From the NCBI RefSeq assembly GCF_007004545.3, contig NZ_CP045503.2:652501-716500 (forward strand): DNA of 64,000 bases, in the 5' to 3' direction. Numbering within the stretch: the stretch's first letter is position 1; every line of letters begins with the position of its first letter. This document shows, one piece after another, positions 9,390 to 18,700 of this stretch. The stretch is from Shewanella eurypsychrophilus (GTDB lineage Bacteria > Pseudomonadota > Gammaproteobacteria > Enterobacterales > Shewanellaceae). The notes under the pieces were generated by a model that was not told the DNA's origin, ran no database searches, and saw only the letters and a program-made list of their open reading frames with translations. The translations under genes were made by a program, and so were the position numbers.

Positions 9390-9872
9390 CTATTCATCTT
9401 CAATAATGATCAAGGGCTGATCGAAGCCGACGGCGTCGCCACTCTCAACCAGAATCGATTTGATGATACCGCTGCGGTGGGCTTCTATCTGATTCATCAT
9501 CTTCATCGCTTCGATAATGCAGACAGCTTGTCCCTGTTCGACTTGTTGTCCGATGTGGATAAGCGGCTCCGCTTCGGGTGCGGGGGAAAGATAAAAAGTC
9601 CCCACCATAGGTGAGATAACCATATTATCATTAGCTTCTTCGAATTCATCACTGAACATTGAGCTTGGGGATGTTTGTACTTGAGCTTGGCCCTGAGCTG
9701 CTGGCGATGTGGGTGAGTCATTACTCACTGTATAAACCTGTTGCGGTACATTAACTTGAGCTGGTCTTTGGCGACAGATACGTACCGACTCTTCACCCTC
9801 TTTGACTTCCAGCTCTTCAATGCCAGACTCTTGAACCAGTTCGATCAGCTTCTTTATTTTACGAATATCCAT
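9390..9872 (-). CDS. accB: Biotin carboxyl carrier protein of acetyl-CoA carboxylase
   Basis: 160 aa. This is the swinging-arm carrier of acetyl-CoA carboxylase; the biotinyl-lysine is K124 within EAMKM (121-125). The N-terminus [16 protein letters not shown] is typical of the family. An Ala/Pro/Gln/Ser-rich linker (about 38-80) separates it from the lipoyl-like C-terminal domain. I chose the ATG at 9872 over upstream in-frame TTG/GTG codons because AAGGT lies seven bases upstream on the minus strand. It sits 58 bp after aroQ and 112 bp before accC, consistent with one operon. Confidence 0.95.
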   Translation of the reverse strand: MDIRKIKKLIELVQESGIEELEVKEGEESVRICRQRPAQVNVPQQVYTVSNDSPTSPAAQGQAQVQTSPSSMFSDEFEEANDNMVISPMVGTFYLSPAPEAEPLIHIGQQVEQGQAVCIIEAMKMMNQIEAHRSGIIKSILVESGDAVGFDQPLIIIEDE

Positions 9873-9930
9873 CACTCTTACCTTCAAATATTAGCTTAAA
9901 CGTTTATCCTGATACCTGCTAACCAAATGA

Positions 9931-10386
9931 TTAGTGTTCAGCTGACTTGGCATTTAATCGTGTAACTACTGATTGCAGGGCGAAGTGATAACCTTCGGCG
10001 CCCAAACCACAGATCACGCCAATGGCCTTATCTGAGAAATATGAGTGATGACGGAAAGGCTCTCGAGCATGCACATTAGAGAGGTGCACTTCGATAAAAG
10101 GAATGCTGACGCCTAATATTGCATCACGTATCGCTACGCTAGTATGGGTAAATGCTGCTGGGTTGATGATGATAAAGTCTGCATCTGTATTATGAATCGC
10201 ATCAATAAGTTCGTGTTCGGCATTAGACTGGATATGTTCGAGTTCTATGCCTGCGTCTTTGGCCTCTTCCGTTAGGTCAGTAACGATCTGCGCTAAAGAT
10301 TTTACACCATAATGCCCAGGTTCTCGTCGACCCAGAAGGTTAAGGTTTGGGCCATTAACTAATAAGACCTTTGCTTGGCTACTCAT
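9931..10386 (-). CDS. aroQ: 3-dehydroquinate dehydratase, type II
   Basis: 151 aa. It dehydrates 3-dehydroquinate to 3-dehydroshikimate in the shikimate pathway (cytoplasmic dodecamer in characterised members). The family opening [21 protein letters not shown] is present with the catalytic Tyr26. NPAAFTHTS follows, then [14 protein letters not shown] with the catalytic His101 and the lid arginine nearby. Length is standard. It is the first gene of the aroQ-accB-accC cluster, an arrangement common in proteobacteria. Confidence 0.95.
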   Translation of the reverse strand: MSSQAKVLLVNGPNLNLLGRREPGHYGVKSLAQIVTDLTEEAKDAGIELEHIQSNAEHELIDAIHNTDADFIIINPAAFTHTSVAIRDAILGVSIPFIEVHLSNVHAREPFRHHSYFSDKAIGVICGLGAEGYHFALQSVVTRLNAKSAEH

Positions 10387-10588
10387 GTCTAAATCCTTTG
10401 ATAATACAGATAACTGCTGCGCTAACGCACAGAAAATATGAATAGTTTGATTTCAACAGAAGTGAGCGGAGATGTCGACATTTGCCTGCATTTTCGACGA
10501 AATTGGGGGCAAGAAGGGGCAAGAAGGGGCAAGAAGGGACTAGAACCTAGGGACTAGTACCTAGGATCATGATTAATCGGCTTCATTT
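10387..10588. repeat. Intergenic 10-bp tandem repeat and CTAG-rich palindrome
   Basis: Between arfB and aroQ lie three perfect tandem copies of GGGGCAAGAA (10506-10535). A CTAG-rich segment follows (10540-10568) ending in CTAGTACCTAGGAT, a 14-mer that recurs in the hairpin at 51936-51966. The aroQ promoter is expected near 10400-10450 but I cannot assign it with confidence. Confidence 0.6.
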
Positions 10589-11005
10589 TTAATAATCCGA
10601 CTTATTTCGTCTTAACGCTTTTGTGGCCCCTTTTTGCTTTTTAGCATCGACTCGTCGGCGTTGGCTGCCTTTGGTAGGTTTAGTGGCTACTCGTCTTTTC
10701 TGTACTATAGCTACACTGGCAACTAATTCGATAAACTGCGCCAGTGCGGTCTGGCGGTTAAAGTCCTGACTGCGACTCTGTTGGCATTTGACAATGATCT
10801 TGCCGCTCTTAGTTATGCGATGATCGGCGCGCTTTAGCAGGGCTTGTTTGTAAAAATCAGGCAGAGAAGAGGCGTTAATATCAAAGATAATTTGTGCCGC
10901 GGTAGAGACCTTATTGACGTGCTGACCGCCAGCACCACTCGCACGGATAAATTGCCATTCGAGTTCATTTTCTTGAAGATAGACACTGTTTGAAATTTTT
11001 ATCAT
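10589..11005 (-). CDS. arfB: Alternative ribosome-rescue factor / peptidyl-tRNA hydrolase ArfB
   Basis: 138 aa. It resembles class I release-factor catalytic domains: the GGQ motif (residues 26-28) in ASGAGGQHVNKV hydrolyses peptidyl-tRNA. The tail from about residue 100 is rich in Lys and Arg (QKRRVATKPTKGSQRRR), which in ArfB/YaeJ enters the empty mRNA channel of stalled ribosomes. It lacks the codon-recognition domains of RF1/RF2, as expected. Length matches E. coli YaeJ (about 140 aa). It appears to be a single-gene unit. Confidence 0.93.
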   Translation of the reverse strand: MIKISNSVYLQENELEWQFIRASGAGGQHVNKVSTAAQIIFDINASSLPDFYKQALLKRADHRITKSGKIIVKCQQSRSQDFNRQTALAQFIELVASVAIVQKRRVATKPTKGSQRRRVDAKKQKGATKALRRNKSDY

Positions 11006-11065
11006 GGCAAAATAAGTCGTTATCTGGTGCAGCTATATTAACATTTTATTGAGCAGGTGCACTGT

Positions 11066-11330
11066 ATACCAATCAGTATAAAGATGTGATCGCTCAGCGA
11101 GAGTTTAGCGCTTCAGAGGCAAGGCAACGAGTGAAGAGCATAGTAATTCTACGTACTAGCTCGTTAACACAGCATCAGATGCGCTAAAACTCGCCTTTCA
11201 GAAGTGTTTTTGGCCGTCTACTTCTTCGTTGAATAGCTTCACAAGGGAATAACCATTCCATCAACGATTCGTCTTGAATTAGTTGCCAAAAATCACTCTG
11301 AGTAGATCTCTTTCTTATACTGATTGGTAT
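11066..11330. mobile_element. MITE-like element with 16-bp terminal inverted repeats
   Basis: A 265-bp non-coding element is bounded by perfect inverted repeats: ATACCAATCAGTATAA at 11066-11081 and its complement at 11315-11330. The interior contains no gene. It includes stretches such as AGCGCTTCAGAGGCAAGG and a downstream GCGCTAAAACTCGCC that can partly fold back. I see no clear target-site duplication. Elements with such ends are, to my recollection, common in marine Shewanella and Vibrio genomes. With no transposase inside, any movement would need an enzyme from elsewhere. Confidence 0.7.
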
Positions 11331-11575
11331 TTGTCATTTCCCCGTGATGGAGTAAGAGACATTGTTTGATATTTTACTCATGGAGATATCAATATCAGAA
11401 CTAGGCGTATTAATAGAATAAAAATCAGTATTGATATAGTCACACTTGGTAAATCTGGTATTATTTTGGCATTCGTTCATTACTGATAGAGTCAGTATTG
11501 GCAAATCTGATATGCTTTAGTGACTTAGTAAAGTCAGCTACTGCATGACTGTTCATTTTTGTTCGGAGTTTCTCT

Positions 11576-11935
11576 ATGCTATGCAAAATCCCCGATATTG
11601 CTGATGGGGTGATAAGCCTGTTTGCAAGTGGGCGTTTGTCGACTGCAGATTACCAGCAGATGCTTAAGCCCCTTATTGATGATTACCGTGAACAAACAGG
11701 TAAAGTCTGCCTCTATATCGAAGCCGATGTCTTACTTGAAGGCTGGGACTCTCAATCGCTATCAGGTCGCGGAGAGGTACAGCTACCAAAATTTGATGGT
11801 TTGGTATTAGTCGGTGGACCAGATTGGTTCGGAAATGCAGTCAAGCTGCTTGGACCATTTATGCAAGCGGAAGTGGCTTGGTATCCCCTAGAGGATAAGC
11901 AATTAGCTGCCGATTGGATTGCACTTAAACTTTAA
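11576..11935 (+). CDS. SpoIIAA-like (STAS/SEC14-type) protein
   Basis: 119 aa, cytoplasmic, with no signal or membrane segment. It resembles the SpoIIAA-like family (Pfam type STAS/CRAL-TRIO-like): a beta-strand start, SGRLSTADYQQMLKPLIDDY, VCLYIEADVLLEGWD, and a C-terminal WYPLEDKQLAADWI typical of these short proteins. Their role is not established; a ligand-binding or anti-anti-sigma-like fold is assumed. GGAG about nine bases upstream of ATG 11576 supports the start. The DUF3012 lipoprotein gene begins only 10 bp after its stop, so the two likely share a transcript. Upstream is the MITE-like element. Confidence 0.65.
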   Translation: MLCKIPDIADGVISLFASGRLSTADYQQMLKPLIDDYREQTGKVCLYIEADVLLEGWDSQSLSGRGEVQLPKFDGLVLVGGPDWFGNAVKLLGPFMQAEVAWYPLEDKQLAADWIALKL

Positions 11936-11945
11936 AGGAAATTAT

Positions 11946-12146
11946 ATGTCTTCATCTAATCTTGTTAGCCACACCTTAGCTAAACTTAGCGCTGTTTCAT
12001 TCGCCGCTTTTTTTGTCCTCGGTTTAAGTGGTTGTGCACCAGAAGTCGGTAGCGATAAATGGTGTAAGCAAATGGAAGAAAAGGATAAAGGCGACTGGAG
12101 TGCTAATGAAGCAGGCGATTATGCTAAGCACTGCGTGTTTAAATAA
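11946..12146 (+). CDS. DUF3012 small lipoprotein
   Basis: 66 aa. A signal peptide ends at the lipobox LSGC (Cys at about residue 28), so the mature protein is about 39 residues and lipid-anchored. The mature part, with GSDKWCKQMEEKDKGDWS and a final EAGDYAKHC, matches the DUF3012 family; two further cysteines could form a disulfide. Function unknown. I start it at ATG 11946, with AAAGGA eight bases upstream; an upstream in-frame start at 11919 would overlap the preceding gene and bury the signal peptide. Confidence 0.8.
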   Translation: MSSSNLVSHTLAKLSAVSFAAFFVLGLSGCAPEVGSDKWCKQMEEKDKGDWSANEAGDYAKHCVFK

Positions 12147-12294
12147 ATAGCCACTGATTTAGAGTGTGCTAATGTGACGTAGGCAATACTTTACACACAG
12201 AAAAGTGAGTTAAGTATTGTCTGATCTGAACTTTTGATTACAATACGAGTCAGATTGGTTAGCACCAAGAACCCTAAATTTAATAAGGCTTTAT

Positions 12295-12819
12295 TTGCAG
12301 CATTATTTTCGTCAATTCACTCACAAGATCGCCATAGCGATGATCGCCGTTGTGCTTCTGCAGTTTGCAGGTGGCAACATGGGTGAGCATCAGTTGCATC
12401 TTGGCAGCCATGACGAAGAGCCTGCAAATCATCCCCATGTTCAGTTTACAGCCCAGGTTACAACGGTAGAGATAGAGCAATGTACAGCATGTACTGATCC
12501 AAACTTTGCCGAACAAGATGCTAACTGTGATAACACCTATTCTGATGGTGAGTTCGTCACCAATGGCTATTTAGCGGCAAATTTCGATGATTCTTTCTCA
12601 ACAGCATCCGCTACAGAGCCGCATAGCCACCAAATAACTAAGACTGAAATTAAACTTTTCGACCTCTGCTTAGACTGTCAGTGTCATGGTGGTCATGCTA
12701 CGGTAATGACCCATTTATCGACTGAACCATCAGTTCCTTTAAGTGATGAACTTGTTGCTATGGTTAGTCGTTACTTACCTCCAGAATCTTTGCCTGATTA
12801 CCGCCCTCCGATCGTATAA
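12295..12819 (+). CDS. His/Cys-rich exported protein ahead of metal-efflux genes
   Basis: 174 aa, starting at TTG 12295 with AAGG six bases upstream (the next in-frame ATG, 12340, has no ribosome binding site). A hydrophobic N-terminal segment (about residues 10-26) should export or anchor it. The rest carries clustered metal-ligand residues: GEHQLHLGSHDEEPANHPH, CTAC, and CLDCQCHGGH near residues 134-143. I recognise no characterised family. Its place directly before the outer-membrane, adaptor and pump genes of a heavy-metal RND system suggests a periplasmic metal-binding or sensing role; this is inference. A strong hairpin follows seven bases after its stop, so it may be partly uncoupled from the downstream genes. 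Confidence 0.6.
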   Translation: MQHYFRQFTHKIAIAMIAVVLLQFAGGNMGEHQLHLGSHDEEPANHPHVQFTAQVTTVEIEQCTACTDPNFAEQDANCDNTYSDGEFVTNGYLAANFDDSFSTASATEPHSHQITKTEIKLFDLCLDCQCHGGHATVMTHLSTEPSVPLSDELVAMVSRYLPPESLPDYRPPIV

Positions 12820-12825
12820 CCCCTA

Positions 12826-12862
12826 TACTTGCTCAAATAGCCTAATGCTATTTGAGCAAGTA
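12826..12862. terminator. 15-bp perfect hairpin, attenuator or terminator
   Basis: TACTTGCTCAAATAG (12826-12840) pairs perfectly with 12848-12862 around a 7-nt loop. It sits just after the stop of the His/Cys-rich gene and about 190 bp before the RND operon's outer-membrane gene. There is no following T-run on the plus strand, so termination would be weak or factor-dependent; mRNA processing or partial attenuation are alternatives. Confidence 0.55.
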
Positions 12863-13054
12863 GAAATCATGACTAAACGTTAATTGGATCTTTAGGCCAT
12901 TTGCCTAAACGATCTTAGATATGATTTAACCCCAAAGCCATCTGTTAGACCTGCAATCTTCAGGCTGCAATCATCTGTCCGTAATGACAGTGAGATTGGG
13001 CTTGACTTGCGCTACAGCTTTTGCTGAATAGTTGGCTTGGGGATAGGAAATACG

Positions 13055-14398
13055 ATGAAAAAGACCATAATAGCCAGTCTGTTATTAGCCTATTTTTCTA
13101 GTGGTGTTGTATCTGCTCAGGCTGAAAGCTTAGATCTAGCAGACACAGGTAGTGCACTTAATACTAGTGAAACTTGGCTAACCCAAGGTAGCCAAACAGG
13201 TTTCAAAGCCTGGTTACCAGGTTTGATGAAAACCTTTAATGCCTTACCTGAAATCGCTGCTCAAGAAGCCAGGCGTACCCAAGCACAATACGGTATCAGG
13301 GCTGCTGATCAGGCTATATATAATCCTGAGCTAGGCGTGGGTTATCAAAATGCCACCGATGATACTTACTCACTAGGCATCAGCCAGACCATTGACTGGG
13401 GTGATAAACGTGGCGCAGCGACGCGTATTGCCCAGCTTCAAGCAGAAGTGTTGCTGTCAGACATTACCCTCGAGCGTAGTCAGATGCTAGCAAGTGTGAT
13501 CCAAGCTTTGGTGGAGCAATCTCAGAGCCGTAAGGCACTCGACTTTCAAAAACAACAGTTATCTTCCGCTAAACGTTCTCTGTATATCGCTAAACAGCAG
13601 TTACAGGTAGGGGATCTTTCCTCTGTAGCCATACAGTTAGTCCAGTTAGATCTTGCCAGCCGAGCCGCAGAATATGCGATGGCTGAGCAAAATTCTATAT
13701 CAGCGGATGCCAATGTTTTGATGCTGTTAGGTGATAGTGAAACGCCATTTAGTGGATTTATCGGCGCATTGAACGTTGCCAGTATTTCGACGCAAATAGA
13801 CCCTGAATTACCGGCATTGAAGAGTGCTTATCAACAAGTGATGCTGACTAAGCTCAACGCTGAACAGGTTAAAGCCGATACCTCTGCCGACCCAACCATC
13901 AGCCTCAATGCTGAGCGCGAAGGTGAGGAAAATAAGGTCGGTGTCGGTTTATCTATCCCACTGCAGTTTCGTAATAACTATAGCGATACATTCGCTGTAG
14001 CCAGCCAAGGTATTGCTATTGCTGAACAAACTTATTTGGCACAGGAACGAGTGCTAAAACAGCAACAGAAAAAGTTTTATCTGGCCATGCCCAGACTTAA
14101 TGAGCGATACCAAGATTGGCGTGAATTAGTGCTCAATTCTGGTCAAGAAGCGGCATCGGGTCTTGCATTGCAATGGCGCGCCGGAGATATAGAAACCAGT
14201 GTGTATTTACAAAGTCAGCGTCAGCTGTCTACCAGTTACCTTGCGGGTTTGTCTTTAGAGACGGCTCTATATACAAGCTGGCTTGAATGGATGGGGGCTA
14301 GTGGGCAACTTGAGACATATTTAAATACTCAGTTAACAGCCTCATCAGAGATAAATCATTCAGGCGTTGAGCTAAATAGCGCTTCAGCTAAGTACTAA
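13055..14398 (+). CDS. TolC-like outer-membrane factor of metal RND efflux (CzcC/CusC type)
   Basis: About 447 aa with a cleavable signal peptide (MKKTIIASLLLAYFSSGVVSAQA). The long helical, Gln/Ala-rich repeats typical of outer membrane efflux proteins follow (LARTQ-type coiled-coil around RRTQAQYGIRAADQA and again around KLNAEQVKADTSADP). These proteins form the trimeric exit duct across the periplasm and outer membrane. ATG 13055 has AGGA six bases upstream. It is first of a three-gene run with the adaptor (20 bp later) and the pump. The order C-B-A is that of czc/cus operons. Confidence 0.85.
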   Translation: MKKTIIASLLLAYFSSGVVSAQAESLDLADTGSALNTSETWLTQGSQTGFKAWLPGLMKTFNALPEIAAQEARRTQAQYGIRAADQAIYNPELGVGYQNATDDTYSLGISQTIDWGDKRGAATRIAQLQAEVLLSDITLERSQMLASVIQALVEQSQSRKALDFQKQQLSSAKRSLYIAKQQLQVGDLSSVAIQLVQLDLASRAAEYAMAEQNSISADANVLMLLGDSETPFSGFIGALNVASISTQIDPELPALKSAYQQVMLTKLNAEQVKADTSADPTISLNAEREGEENKVGVGLSIPLQFRNNYSDTFAVASQGIAIAEQTYLAQERVLKQQQKKFYLAMPRLNERYQDWRELVLNSGQEAASGLALQWRAGDIETSVYLQSQRQLSTSYLAGLSLETALYTSWLEWMGASGQLETYLNTQLTASSEINHSGVELNSASAKY

Positions 14399-14418
14399 TT
14401 CAGATGGGATCGTTTTTT

Positions 14419-15690
14419 ATGAACACACTCAATAACAGATTTAACAGCTCTAGCCTAGATATGAGCGAGCAAGAACAAGCTATCACTACACCATTTAATC
14501 TTAATGCGCTTGCTAGAGCCATGAGCTTCGCATTTCTAATGACGCTAACTGCCGTCGTTGTTACTCCTTCAACGGCATTTGCTGGTGAAGGTCATGATCA
14601 CGGCGCTGAAACAACAGAAGAAACTCAGGCACCTGCTGAAGACGATGGCCATGGTCATGGAGCAGAAGCTAGTGAGGAGAGCGGAGAAGATCATGCGCTT
14701 AAATTGACAGCTGAGCAGCAAGCGCTTGCCGGTGTTGAGGTGACGCAACTCTCCGAAGAGTCTTTTCGTTTAGAAGCTGTGGCTACAGCGACGTTAGTGG
14801 TCGACAGAGATAGAACCATGGCACTAGCACCTCAGCTTGATGTGCGTGTGTTAGCGCGCCATGTTGTGCCGGGTCAAGAGGTAGGTAAAGGCGATCCTTT
14901 GTTAACTTTAGGCGGTGTCGCTGTGGCGCAAGCCCAGGCTGATTATATTAATGCGGCAGCTGAGTGGAGCCGAGTTAAGCGTATGGGCAAGAGCGCAGTC
15001 AGTGCTAGCCGTCGACTGCAAGCGCAAGTCGATGCGGAGCTTAAGCGTGCCATCTTAGAGGCGATGAAAATGACACAAGCTCAGATTGCAAAGCTAGAGT
15101 CAAACCCGAGCACTATTGGTAGTTATCAACTATTGGCTCCTATTAAGGGTCGCGTACAGCAAGACATTGCCATGTTAGGCCAAGTGATCACCGCGGGAAC
15201 AGCGCTTATGCAACTGACCGACGAATCGCATCTATGGGTAGAGGCACAAGTGACCCCAGCACAAGCTGAGAACATCAGTGTTGGCAGTAAAGCGTTAGTT
15301 CGCGTTGGTGATAGAACCTTAGAAGCGAAGATCATCGGCCGTTCACATGAACTTAACAGTGTCACTCGTACCGAACAGATTTTAGTGAGCCTTGAAAACC
15401 CTGGCCATGTTATTCATGCAGGGCAGTTTGCCGAGCTGTACTTACCTAGCTCAGTACAAGGTGGGGTGATCTTACCCGATGCGGCATTGACTCGTGGCGG
15501 TGACGGTGATTGGCAAGTATTTATTCAAGATGAAGATGGCTTCGAGGCGGTAGAAGTCGAAGTGGTTGAGCGTCAACGTGGCATGAACTTAGTTCGTGGT
15601 TTGGCACCTGGCAGCAATGTGGTGGTATCAGGGGCATTTTTCTTAGCCTCAGAGCAGGCAAAGTCCGGCTTCGATATCCATAACCACTAA
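14419..15690 (+). CDS. Periplasmic adaptor of metal RND efflux (CzcB/CusB type)
   Basis: About 423 aa membrane-fusion protein. After a hydrophobic export segment comes a His/Asp/Glu-rich linker (GEGHDHGAE, DDGHGHGAEASEE, DHALKL), as seen in metal-specific adaptors that bind the cation before delivery. The barrel-sandwich hybrid domain (VVDRDRTMALAPQLDVRV and later LLAPIKGRVQQDIAMLGQ), an alpha hairpin (about 170-215) and a beta-barrel (LWVEAQVTPAQAENISVG) follow. The C-terminus ends in a His-containing HNH. ATG 14419 or the in-frame ATG 14404 could start it; 14419 has GGGA nine bases upstream. Confidence 0.85.
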   Translation: MNTLNNRFNSSSLDMSEQEQAITTPFNLNALARAMSFAFLMTLTAVVVTPSTAFAGEGHDHGAETTEETQAPAEDDGHGHGAEASEESGEDHALKLTAEQQALAGVEVTQLSEESFRLEAVATATLVVDRDRTMALAPQLDVRVLARHVVPGQEVGKGDPLLTLGGVAVAQAQADYINAAAEWSRVKRMGKSAVSASRRLQAQVDAELKRAILEAMKMTQAQIAKLESNPSTIGSYQLLAPIKGRVQQDIAMLGQVITAGTALMQLTDESHLWVEAQVTPAQAENISVGSKALVRVGDRTLEAKIIGRSHELNSVTRTEQILVSLENPGHVIHAGQFAELYLPSSVQGGVILPDAALTRGGDGDWQVFIQDEDGFEAVEVEVVERQRGMNLVRGLAPGSNVVVSGAFFLASEQAKSGFDIHNH

Positions 15691-15737
15691 TTAGCGTTTA
15701 GCTATCACCACATTGTTGAATTTGAAGGAGCTCTCTT

Positions 15738-18700
15738 ATGTTACAGAGACTTATTGAGGTTGCGATCCGTAACCGTCTAATGGTGGCGCTGGCGCTAATC
15801 GCCATTGCGATAGCCAGTGTTGCTATGTTGCCTAAATTAAATCTGGATGCATTTCCAGACGTCACTAACGTACAAGTCACCGTGAACACAGAGGCTGAAG
15901 GCTTAGCAGCTGAAGAGGTTGAGAAGTTAATCAGTTATCCCGTTGAGTCGGCCATGTATGCCTTGCCAGCCGTGACTGAGGTGCGTTCGCTCTCTCGTAC
16001 AGGTTTATCACTGGTAACAGTGGTCTTTGCTGAAGGTACGGATATCTATTTTGCCCGTCAGCAAGTTTTCGAGCAGTTACAAGCAGCCAGAGAGATGATC
16101 CCAGATGGTATTGGTGTGCCTGAAATCGGTCCTAATACTTCAGGTTTGGGTCAGATCTATCAGTATATTTTGCGTGCTGATCCCGGCTCTGGCATCGATG
16201 CCAGTGAGCTTCGTAGTCTTAATGATTATTTAGTTAAGCTCATTATGATGCCTGTTGGCGGTGTCACTGAGGTGCTTTCTTTTGGTGGTGATGTGCGTCA
16301 GTACCAGGTGCAGATCGATCCAAATAAGTTACTTAGCTATGGCTTGACCATGGAACAAGTGACTACCGCGCTTGAAAGCAATAATCGCAATGCAGGTGGC
16401 TGGTTTATGGATCAAGGTCAGGAGCAACTCGTTGTTCGTGGTTATGGTTTATTACCTGCGGGTGACGCTGGTCTAGCTGCAATTAAGTTGATCCCATTAA
16501 CAGAGGTAGCGGGCACGCCGGTACGTGTTGGCGACATCGCGACTGTCGATTATGGTAGCGAGATCCGAGTGGGCGCAGTAACGATGACGCGTCGTGATGA
16601 AGCGGGTCAGCCGCAAGCCTTGGGTGAAGTCGTAGCCGGGGTAATCCTCAAACGTATGGGGGCTAACACTAAGGCGACTATTGATGATATCAACGCACGT
16701 ACAGCCTTGGTTGAACAGGCGTTGCCCGATGGCGTGACGTTCGAAGTCTTCTACGATCAGGCTGATCTAGTTGATCAAGCGGTGACCACAGTGCGTGATG
16801 CACTCTTGATGGCTTTCGTGTTTATCGTGGTGATTTTAGCGCTGTTTTTAGTCAACATTCGCGCCACCATGTTGGTGTTACTGTCTATTCCAGTTTCTAT
16901 CGGACTGGCGTTGATGGTGATGTCATACTTTGGCATGTCGGCTAACTTGATGTCCTTAGGTGGGCTGGCGGTTGCTATTGGTATGTTGGTTGATGGGTCT
17001 GTGGTGATGGTGGAGAATATCTTCAAGCATTTGACACAACCCGACAGTCAGCACCTTAGCGATGCACGCAGTCGCGCCGATGGCGAAGCCGATCCTTATC
17101 ATGCCGATGAAGATGGTGTGGCGACGTTGGCTCATACTGGCTCTACTGACGGGATCACAATGCGTGTCATGTTGGCGGCCAAAGAGGTATGTAGCCCTAT
17201 CTTCTTTGCGACTGCGATCATCATAGTCGTATTCGCGCCTCTGTTTGCATTGGAAGGTGTAGAGGGTAAGTTATTTCAGCCGATGGCGGTAAGCATCATC
17301 TTGGCCATGTTATCGGCCTTGGTCGTGGCGCTTGTTGCGGTACCAGCCTTAGCAGTATTCCTATTTAAACGTGGAATTACCCTAAGAGAAAGTGCGGTAC
17401 TTAAGCCTATCGAAAAGGTCTATCGCAAGTTATTGACCATGACGATGGCGAATCCAAAAGCGGTAGTCATCACGGCTATTACCTTGTTTGTACTCAGCAT
17501 GTCCTTGTTGCCTCGTTTAGGGACTGAGTTTGTGCCAGAGCTTGAAGAGGGCACCATTAACTTACGTGTGACTTTAGCGCCTACTGCTAGCCTTGGGACT
17601 TCAATCGATGTCGCACCTAAGTTAGAGAAGATGTTGCTTGAGTTTCCCGAAGTTGAGTACGCCTTGAGCCGCATCGGTGCGCCAGAGCTTGGCGGCGATC
17701 CTGAACCTGTGAGTAATATCGAGATCTACATCGGCCTTAAGCCAATTGATGAATGGGAACATGCGGAAACTCGCATCGAGTTACAGCGTAAGATGGAGGA
17801 GAAACTTAGTGTCTATCCAGGTTTACTGTTTACCTTCTCACAACCTATTGCAACCCGTGTTGATGAGCTGCTATCTGGGGTTAAAGCTCAGCTAGCGATC
17901 AAGATATTTGGTCCTGATTTAGATGTGCTATCTGCAAGTGGTGAGCGTCTGACAGAGCTAGTGTCTAACATTCCTGGTGCGGTTGATGTATCTCTGGAGC
18001 AGGTTAGCGGTGAAGCTCAGCTCGTCGTGAGACCCAAGCGTGAGCTATTAGCGCGTTACGGTATCAGTGTTGATGAGGTGATGAGTCTGGTCAGTCAGGG
18101 GATCGGCGGTGTTAGCGCTGGCCAAGTGATCGACGGTAATGCGCGATATGATATTAACGTACGTCTTGCTGAAGAATATCGTAGTTCTCCCGATGCACTG
18201 AGAGATCTGATCCTCAAAGGTGTCAGTGGTGCTACGGTACGCCTTGGCGAAGTGGCTAGTGTCGAAGTTGAAATGGCGCCGCCTAATATTCGTCGTGATG
18301 ATGTTCAGCGCCGAGTCGTGGTGCAGGCGAACGTTTCAGGCCGTGATATGGGATCTGTGGTTGAGGATATCTACGCTATCATTCCACAAGCGGAACTGCC
18401 AGCGGGTTATACCGTAGTGGTTGGCGGTCAGTATGAGAACCAGCAACGTGCTCAGCAGAAACTGATGCTGGTTGTGCCTATCTCTATCGGCTTGATTGCG
18501 CTCTTGTTGTTCTTCTCATTCGGCTCACTAAAGCAAGTTGCCCTTATCATGGCGAACGTGCCTCTGGCTTTAATCGGTGGTGTTGTTGCGCTGTTTATTA
18601 GCGGTACTTACTTGTCGGTTCCTAGCTCGATTGGCTTTATCACCTTGTTTGGTGTGGCGGTGCTAAATGGCGTAGTGCTGGTGGATTCGATTAACCAGCG

